A stretch of DNA of 64,000 nucleotides from an uncultured Ramlibacter sp. (lineage in GTDB: Bacteria; Pseudomonadota; Gammaproteobacteria; Burkholderiales; Burkholderiaceae_C). The position numbers were made by a program, and so were the translations under genes. Each line of letters begins with the position of its first letter. The stretch's first letter is position 1. The DNA is taken from NCBI RefSeq assembly GCF_936925435.1, contig NZ_CAKZHQ010000023.1, forward strand, positions 174,674-238,673. The letters are read 5' to 3'. Below are positions 58,959-64,000 of the stretch, piece after piece. The notes under the pieces were generated by a model. That model had not been told where the DNA came from, made no database searches, and worked only from the letters and a program-made list of their open reading frames with translations.

Positions 58959-59900
58959 ATGCCGCGCATCGCCTACCTGAGCTGGCCGGCTGCCGAGATC
59001 TCCGGCGGCATCAAGGTCGCCTTCCAGCATGTGGCGCTGCTCAACGCCCACGGCCAGGCCGCCGTGGTGGCGACCGAGGACGGCGTGCGGCCCGGCTGGT
59101 TCGACAGCGGCGACCTGCCCCTGGTCAGGCTGGACAGCTTGCGGCCGGACGACGTGCTGGTCTTCCCGGAAAACCACAACGCCCTGCTGGAGCGCTATGG
59201 CGGTTCACGCCAGCCCAAGCTGGTGTTCTGCCAGAACCCCAATTACGTCTGGCGCGGCCTGGGTCGGCACCTGTCCTATGCCGACTACGGCGTGAGCCAC
59301 GTGCTGTGCGTCAGCCAGACGGTGCTGCGCTTCTTCGAGTTGCGCATGCCGCAGCTGGCGCGCGGCTACACGCCGTTCTACATCGACACGCAGCGCTTCG
59401 CCCTGCGCACAGACAAGGCGCTGCAGATCGCCTGTGTGCCGCGCAAGCGTCAGGTCGAGGCCGGCGCTGTGCGCGACCTGTTCCTGGCGCTGTACCCGCA
59501 GTTCCGTGACTGGCCCTGGCTGCTGATCGACAACGCCCACGAGACCAAGGTGGCGCAGACCATGGGCGAGTCGGCGGTCTTCCTGTCGCTGGCGCGCCTG
59601 GAGGCGCACAGCCTGACGGCCCTGGAGGCCATGGCCTGCGGCTGCCTGGTGGCGGGTTTCAACGGCGTGGCCGGCGGCAGCGACAGCGCTTCCCCGGCCA
59701 ATGGCTTGTGGGCGCCCGAGGACGACATCGTGGCCTGCGCCCACCAGCTGGCGCGGGCCGCCGCGGCAGCGACCGAGGGCGGGCCGGCCCAGGCGGTTCT
59801 GCGCGAGGGCGGCCTGCGCACCGTCCAGGCCCTGGGCCGGGCGCCGGCGGCGCAGCTGCTGCTGGCGTTCTGGCGCCAGGTCCTGCCGCAGTTGGCCTAG
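58959..59900 (+). CDS. GT4-like glycosyltransferase (313 aa)
   Basis: A GT-B protein: IAYLSWPAAEISGGIKVAFQHVALLNAHGQAAVVAT is the N-terminal GT4 loop, with VFPENHN, FCQNPNYVW, and a donor-binding half containing ESAVFLSLARLEAHSLTALEAMACGCLVAGFNGVAGGSD (the EA-type motif). There is no linked sugar gene; it lies beside def and a KTSC gene. Acceptor and sugar unknown. Its TAG stop shares bases with the stop of the convergent gene (CTAG at 59897-59900). Confidence 0.75.
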   Translation: MPRIAYLSWPAAEISGGIKVAFQHVALLNAHGQAAVVATEDGVRPGWFDSGDLPLVRLDSLRPDDVLVFPENHNALLERYGGSRQPKLVFCQNPNYVWRGLGRHLSYADYGVSHVLCVSQTVLRFFELRMPQLARGYTPFYIDTQRFALRTDKALQIACVPRKRQVEAGAVRDLFLALYPQFRDWPWLLIDNAHETKVAQTMGESAVFLSLARLEAHSLTALEAMACGCLVAGFNGVAGGSDSASPANGLWAPEDDIVACAHQLARAAAAATEGGPAQAVLREGGLRTVQALGRAPAAQLLLAFWRQVLPQLA

Positions 59901-60202
59901 CCGTTCTCACTGTCCCAGCGCAGGTGCTCGTGCTCGTGGCGAGCCTTGATCACGGTGCTGACGTAGTGGCCCAGTGAGTGGTCGTCCAGGTGCTGCAGCA
60001 CTTCCAGCAGGCCTTGCAATTCCTCGTCGCTCAGATTGGGATAGCCGTAGACCACATCGGTGGCCGGGTAGAGCACGGCGGCCATGCGCGATGCCGGGTC
60101 ATAGCCCAGGCGCCGCACGCCGCTGGAGCGCACCGGGTGCAGGTGCATGCACCGCAGCCGCTGCAGCAGCCAGGCCGGATTGATGGATTTGTGGCGTGCC
60201 AT
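59897..60202 (-). CDS. KTSC-like small protein (101 aa)
   Basis: The middle reads GVRRLGYDPASRMAAVLYPATDVVYGYPNLSDEELQGLLEVLQHLDDHSLGHYV. The YDPASxxxAVLYP-like strand, followed by YGYPNLSDEEL, resembles the KTSC domain of the protein at 1057-1353. The N-terminus is basic (ARHKSINPAWLLQRLRCMHLHPVRSS). Function unknown. Start ATG (60200-60202). It diverges from the methyltransferase gene across 153 bases, in which I see no gene. Confidence 0.62.
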   Translation of the reverse strand: MARHKSINPAWLLQRLRCMHLHPVRSSGVRRLGYDPASRMAAVLYPATDVVYGYPNLSDEELQGLLEVLQHLDDHSLGHYVSTVIKARHEHEHLRWDSENG

Positions 60203-60355
60203 GGGCGCATTGCGCCAGCGGCGCCAACCCGGGCCTGTCAGCCGGGGCCGCTGCCTGCTGTCGGGAGCAGGCCAAGGACGCAGGCGTACACTGGTCCGGC
60301 GGTCGCACCGGCCGCTGCTCCCCACAAGCGTGTCGCACGCAGGAAGTTTTTCCGC

Positions 60356-61045
60356 ATGCCGCACGCGCCCAGCACGCCCGTTGACCTGGGCTACAAGGTC
60401 AAGCTCGAGACCATCAGTGGCAGCGGGGCCGACCTCAAGCTGCGCTCCCTGCTGGACCGCCAGCAATACCACGACCCCGAAGGCCAGGCCGAAGAGGCCG
60501 GCATCCCGCCGGCCTCCTGGCCGCTGTTCGGCCTGCTCTGGCCCTCCGGCCAGGTGCTGGCCGGCGTGATGGTCAGCTATGCCCTGGCCGGCAAACGCAT
60601 CCTGGAGCTGGGCTGCGGCCTGGGCCTGGCCAGCCTGGTGGTGCACCGCCGCGGCGGCGACATCACGGCCAGCGACTGCCATCCGCTGGCGGCGGGCTTC
60701 CTGGCCGAGAACCTGCGCCTGAACCAGCTGCCGGTGATGAAGTACCAGGACGCCAACTGGAACCGTGCCAACCCGCAGTTGGGGCTGTTCGACCTGATCA
60801 TCGGCAGCGACGTGCTCTACGACCGCGGCCAGCCCGAGGCCTTGTCGCAGTTCATCGACCGCCATTCCAGCCTGGACGTGGAGGTGCTGATCGTCGACCC
60901 GGACCGAGGCAACCAGCAAAGCTTCAACCGCAAGATGGGTGTGCTCGGTTATGCCCACAGCAAGACCGCCGTCATCGCCTTGCCCGACGGCGAGGCCTTC
61001 AAGGGCAAGCTGCACCGCTACGCGCGCTGCACGCTGATCGGCTAG
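60356..61045 (+). CDS. class I SAM methyltransferase, Methyltransf_16-like (229 aa)
   Basis: The order of motifs is WPLFGLLWPSGQVLAGVMVSYALAGKRILELGCGLGLASLVVH (SAM loop), ITASDCHPLAAGFLAENLRLN, and LFDLIIGSDVLYDRGQPEALSQF (DVLYD motif of protein-lysine methyltransferases such as the METTL21/ETFBKMT group). It likely methylates a protein side chain. The target is unknown. Start ATG at 60356. Confidence 0.78.
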   Translation: MPHAPSTPVDLGYKVKLETISGSGADLKLRSLLDRQQYHDPEGQAEEAGIPPASWPLFGLLWPSGQVLAGVMVSYALAGKRILELGCGLGLASLVVHRRGGDITASDCHPLAAGFLAENLRLNQLPVMKYQDANWNRANPQLGLFDLIIGSDVLYDRGQPEALSQFIDRHSSLDVEVLIVDPDRGNQQSFNRKMGVLGYAHSKTAVIALPDGEAFKGKLHRYARCTLIG

Positions 61046-61050
61046 CAAGC

Positions 61051-63654
61051 CTAGGCCGCCAGCGCCTCCAGCAGCTCGGTCTCGATGGCGATCTGCGCCT
61101 TGTTGTGCTGCAGCTCGGGGCCATCGATCAGGAAGCTGTCTTCGACCCGCTCGCCCAGGGTCGAGACCTTGGCCAGCTGCAGGTTGATGTGGTGGCGGGC
61201 CAGCACCCGGGCCACCGAGTAGAGCAGGCCGGCGCGGTCGCTGGCCGAGATCGACAGCAGCCAGCGCTGGGCCTTCTCGTCGGGCGCCAGGTGCACGCGC
61301 GGCGCGACCGGAAAGCTCTTGACCCGGCGCGAGACCCGGCCGCGGCTGGGCGGCGGCAGGGGGCCGGCCTTGTGCAGCGTGCTCTCCAGCTCCGACTCGA
61401 CCATGCTGACCAGCTCGCGCTTGTGCTCGGGCAGCATGGGGCTGATGACCTGGAAGGTGTCCAGCGCATAGCCGTTGTTGGTGGTGTGGACCTTGGCGTC
61501 CAGGATGCTGAAGCTGCCCTGGTCGAAATAGCCGCAGATGCGGGCGAACAGGTCGGTCTGGTCGGGTGTGTAGACCAGCACCTGCAGGCCTTCGCCCACC
61601 GGCGACATGCGCACCCGCACCAGGCCCGGGGTGACGCCCACATGGCGTGAAATGTGGCGGGTGTGCCAGGCGATCTCACCGGCGTCGTGGCGCATGAAGT
61701 AGCTCACGTCCAGCGTGGCCCACAGCTTCTTGTGGGCCTCGTGCGGCAGGGCGAACAGGGCCAGCTGCACCAGGGCCTCGCGCTTGTGGGCCTCGACCTC
61801 GGCGTCCGGGTCGGGCGCGCGCCCGCCAAGGGTGCGCAGGGTGTAGCGGTACAGGTCTTCCAGCAGCTTGCCCTTCCAGGCGTTCCAGACCTTGGGGCTG
61901 GTACCGCGGATGTCGGCCACCGTCAGCAGGTACAGCGCCGTCAGGTAGCGCTCGTTGCCGACACGTTGGGCAAAGGCGGCGATCACCGCGGGGTCGCTCA
62001 GGTCCTGCTTTTGCGCTCCATGGCTCATGGTCAGGTGCTCGCGCACCAGGAACTCGATCAGGGCGCAGTCTTCGGTATCGATGGCGTGCTGGCGGCAGAA
62101 CTGCCGCACCTCGCGCGCGCCTAGCTCGGAATGGTCGCCGCCGCGGCCTTTGGCGATGTCGTGGAACAGGGCTGCCACGTACAGGATCCAGGGCTTGTCC
62201 CAGCCGGCGGCCAGCTGCGAGCAGAACGGGTATTCATGGGCGTGTTCGGCCATGAAGAAGCGCCGCACATTGCGCAGCACCATCAGGATGTGCTGGTCCA
62301 CGGTGTAGACGTGGAACAGGTCGTGCTGCATCTGGCCGACGATCTTGCGGAACACCCACAGGTAGCGGCCCAGCACCGAGGTCTGGTTCATCAGCCGGAT
62401 GGCATGGGTGATGCCCTGGGGCGATTGCAGGATGGCCTTGAAGGTCGCGTGGTTGACCGGGTCCTTGCGGAACTTGCCATTCATCACCTGGCGGGCGTTG
62501 TACAGCGCCCGCAGGGTGCGCGCCGACAGGCCCTTGACGCCCACCGTGGTCTGGTAGACCAGGAAGGTCTCCAGGATGGCGTGCGGGTTTTTCAGGTAGA
62601 GGTCGTCGCTGGCCACCTCGATCATCCCGGCCTTGTTGGCAAAGCGCTCGTTGATCGGCTGGGGCGCCTGGGTGCCGGGGTCCAGCCGCTCCTCGATGTT
62701 GAGCAGCAGGATCTGGTTCAACTGGCTGACCGCCTTGGCCGCCCAGTAGTAGCGCTTCATCAGCGCCTCGCTGGCGCGCGAGACGATGCGGCCGTTCGGG
62801 CCGGTCTCGGTCTGGTAGCCGAAGGTCTCGGCCACCGCGGTCTGCAGATCGAACACCAGACGGTCCTCGCGCCGGCCGGCGATCAGGTGCAATCGGGCGC
62901 GGATCAGGTCCAGCAGGGCCTCGTTGCGCTTGATCTGGCGCGCCTCGAAGGGCGTGGCCAGGCCCTTGCGGGCCAGTTCGTCCCAGCTCGCGCCCAGGCC
63001 GGCCGCTTTCGCCACCCACAAAATCACCTGCAGGTCGCGCAGGCCGCCGGGCGACTCCTTGCAGTTGGGTTCCAGCGCGTAGGGCGTGTTCTCGAACTTG
63101 TTGTGGCGCTGGCGCATCTCCAGCGTCTTGGCCACGAAGAAGGCCTTGGGATCGACGGTGGCGCGAAACCCCTTGAGGAACTGGGCGTAGAGCTTGACGT
63201 TGCCCGCCAGCAGGCGCGACTCCAGCAGCGAGGTCTGCACCGTCACGTCGCTTTGCGCCTGGGTCACGCACTCGGCCACGGTGCGCACGCTCGATCCGAT
63301 CTCCAGGCCGGTGTCCCAGCAGGCGCCGATGAAGGTCTCGAGCCGGCGCTTGAGCTCGGCGTCGGCGTCGGCCACCGTGCCGTCGGGCAGCAGCAGCAGC
63401 ACGTCGACGTCGGAGTGCGGAAACAACTCGCCGCGGCCGTAACCGCCCACCGCCACCAGGGCGAAGCCGGCCGGCAGGCAGGCCTGGGTCCACAGGGTGC
63501 GCAGCGTGGCGTCGGCCTGGCGGGCCAGGCGTTGCAACAGGCTGCGGATGCCGCGGGTGGAGGGGCCGCCCGAGTGCAGCGAGGCCAGCAGAGCGGCTTT
63601 GCCGGCGCGGTATTCCTCGCGCAGTGCCGCCAGGTCGGACGCGCCCACGGCCAT
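61051..63654 (-). CDS. glnD: bifunctional uridylyltransferase/uridylyl-removing enzyme (867 aa)
   Basis: GlnD modifies PII proteins in response to glutamine. The nucleotidyltransferase site is VGGYGRGELFPHSDVDVLLL; the HD domain is VAALFHDIAKGRGGDHSELG; two C-terminal ACT domains follow (VLVYTPDQTDLFARICGYFDQ and SISASDRAGLLYSVARVLARHHINL). Length is standard. The start ATG (63652-63654) gives MAVGASDLAALREEYRAG. It lies 5 bases after the map stop; map-glnD linkage is a known arrangement. Confidence 0.95.
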   Translation of the reverse strand: MAVGASDLAALREEYRAGKAALLASLHSGGPSTRGIRSLLQRLARQADATLRTLWTQACLPAGFALVAVGGYGRGELFPHSDVDVLLLLPDGTVADADAELKRRLETFIGACWDTGLEIGSSVRTVAECVTQAQSDVTVQTSLLESRLLAGNVKLYAQFLKGFRATVDPKAFFVAKTLEMRQRHNKFENTPYALEPNCKESPGGLRDLQVILWVAKAAGLGASWDELARKGLATPFEARQIKRNEALLDLIRARLHLIAGRREDRLVFDLQTAVAETFGYQTETGPNGRIVSRASEALMKRYYWAAKAVSQLNQILLLNIEERLDPGTQAPQPINERFANKAGMIEVASDDLYLKNPHAILETFLVYQTTVGVKGLSARTLRALYNARQVMNGKFRKDPVNHATFKAILQSPQGITHAIRLMNQTSVLGRYLWVFRKIVGQMQHDLFHVYTVDQHILMVLRNVRRFFMAEHAHEYPFCSQLAAGWDKPWILYVAALFHDIAKGRGGDHSELGAREVRQFCRQHAIDTEDCALIEFLVREHLTMSHGAQKQDLSDPAVIAAFAQRVGNERYLTALYLLTVADIRGTSPKVWNAWKGKLLEDLYRYTLRTLGGRAPDPDAEVEAHKREALVQLALFALPHEAHKKLWATLDVSYFMRHDAGEIAWHTRHISRHVGVTPGLVRVRMSPVGEGLQVLVYTPDQTDLFARICGYFDQGSFSILDAKVHTTNNGYALDTFQVISPMLPEHKRELVSMVESELESTLHKAGPLPPPSRGRVSRRVKSFPVAPRVHLAPDEKAQRWLLSISASDRAGLLYSVARVLARHHINLQLAKVSTLGERVEDSFLIDGPELQHNKAQIAIETELLEALAA

Positions 63655-63659
63655 CCGGC

Positions 63660-64000
63660 TCAGGCGGGGACGGCGGGCTGCGCTGCCTGGGCGGCGCCGA
63701 CGAAGGCCGGCGGCGGCGGGCTGCCGGCCGACAGGGTCAGCACCTCGTAGCCGGTCTCGGTCACCAGGATGGTGTGCTCCCACTGGGCCGACAGCGAATG
63801 GTCCTTGGTGACGATGGTCCAGCCGTCGTTGCCGAACTCCTTCACTTCCTTGCGCCCGGCGTTGATCATGGGCTCGATGGTGAAGGTCATGCCGGGCTTG
63901 AGCTCGTCCAGGGTGCCGGGCTTGCCGTAGTGCAGCACCTGCGGCTCCTCGTGGAAGTTGCGGCCGATGCCGTGACCGCAGAACTCGCGCACCACCGAGA
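63660..64000 (-). CDS. map: type I methionine aminopeptidase, C-terminal part
   Basis: The gene runs off the right edge, so its start is missing; about 113 codons remain. The frame shows VVREFCGHGIGRNFHEEPQV (metal His in GHGIG), PGMTFTIEPMINAG (metal Glu) and SAQWEHTILVTETGYEVLT (last metal Glu). It ends with an Ala/Pro-rich tail, PPPPAFVGAAQAAQPAVPA, that is longer than usual. Map removes the initiator Met from new proteins. It is transcribed into glnD. Confidence 0.95.
   Translation of the reverse strand, partial: SVVREFCGHGIGRNFHEEPQVLHYGKPGTLDELKPGMTFTIEPMINAGRKEVKEFGNDGWTIVTKDHSLSAQWEHTILVTETGYEVLTLSAGSPPPPAFVGAAQAAQPAVPA

Overview
The window is high-GC chromosomal DNA, packed on both strands, from a betaproteobacterium of the Burkholderiales, most likely the family Comamonadaceae. 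The basis is gene content (tctC-type Bug binding protein, smc-zipA-ligA, dapC-dapD-pilU-dapE-prmB, purD-hemF-nadD-rsfS-rlmH-maf-rng, tolB-pal-cpoB) and families of dispersed intergenic repeats that I recall from Comamonadaceae genomes. No rRNA or CRISPR array is visible. There is one tRNA gene (tRNA-Lys, TTT).

Layout. 1-4.7 kb: small hypothetical genes, a KTSC protein, a glutathione S-transferase, a Bug/TctC binding protein and a SulP anion transporter. 4.7-5.5 kb: a lower-GC, NucS-like nuclease gene that looks acquired. 5.5-16.3 kb (minus strand): a long run of tightly packed or overlapping genes for pyrimidine use. In transcription order these are an Urc1-type GTP-cyclohydrolase-II homologue, Urc4 (DUF1688), upp, a BMP-family binding protein, a lipoprotein nucleosidase, an ABC ATPase, two permeases, a GNAT acetyltransferase and a cytosine-deaminase-family amidohydrolase. 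Together they suggest uptake of nucleosides or bases, release of the base, deamination of cytosine to uracil, conversion to UMP, and ring opening by the little-studied URC route. 16.4-19.2 kb: a serine/threonine dehydratase-like enzyme, a Cys-containing miniprotein and a HerA-like ATPase. 19.2-26.1 kb: housekeeping genes yebC, purD, hemF, nadD, rsfS, rlmH, maf and rng. 26.1-32.9 kb: lipopolysaccharide genes (heptosyltransferase-like GT9, O-antigen ligase-like protein, msbA, galE, two GT2 glycosyltransferases). 32.9-36.4 kb: tolB, pal, cpoB and tcdA.

36.4-38.8 kb: tRNA-Lys, whose 3' 45 bp is repeated exactly about 2.2 kb downstream. Between the copies is a lower-GC cargo: an excisionase-like HTH protein, an XRE regulator, a DUF5343 protein and a 49-residue protein, with no integrase. 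This looks like a miniature integrated element in a tRNA gene. 38.8-50.1 kb: an ArsR/DUF2917 pair, GAF and DUF697-like proteins, a YheS-type ABC-F protein, a divergent PurM relative, prmB, dapE, pilU, dapD, dapC and an MHYT-domain membrane protein. 50.3-57.0 kb: smc, zipA and ligA. 57.0-64.0 kb: DUF454 protein, lpxL-type acyltransferase, def, a glycosyltransferase, a second KTSC-like protein, a methyltransferase, glnD and the 3' part of map.

Several dispersed repeats lie inside or at the edges of genes. One encodes an extra segment of DapE, one probably part of NadD, one the N-terminus of CpoB, and one supplies the start codon of a permease. Many adjacent genes overlap by ATGA or GTGA, and several starts are GTG or TTG.
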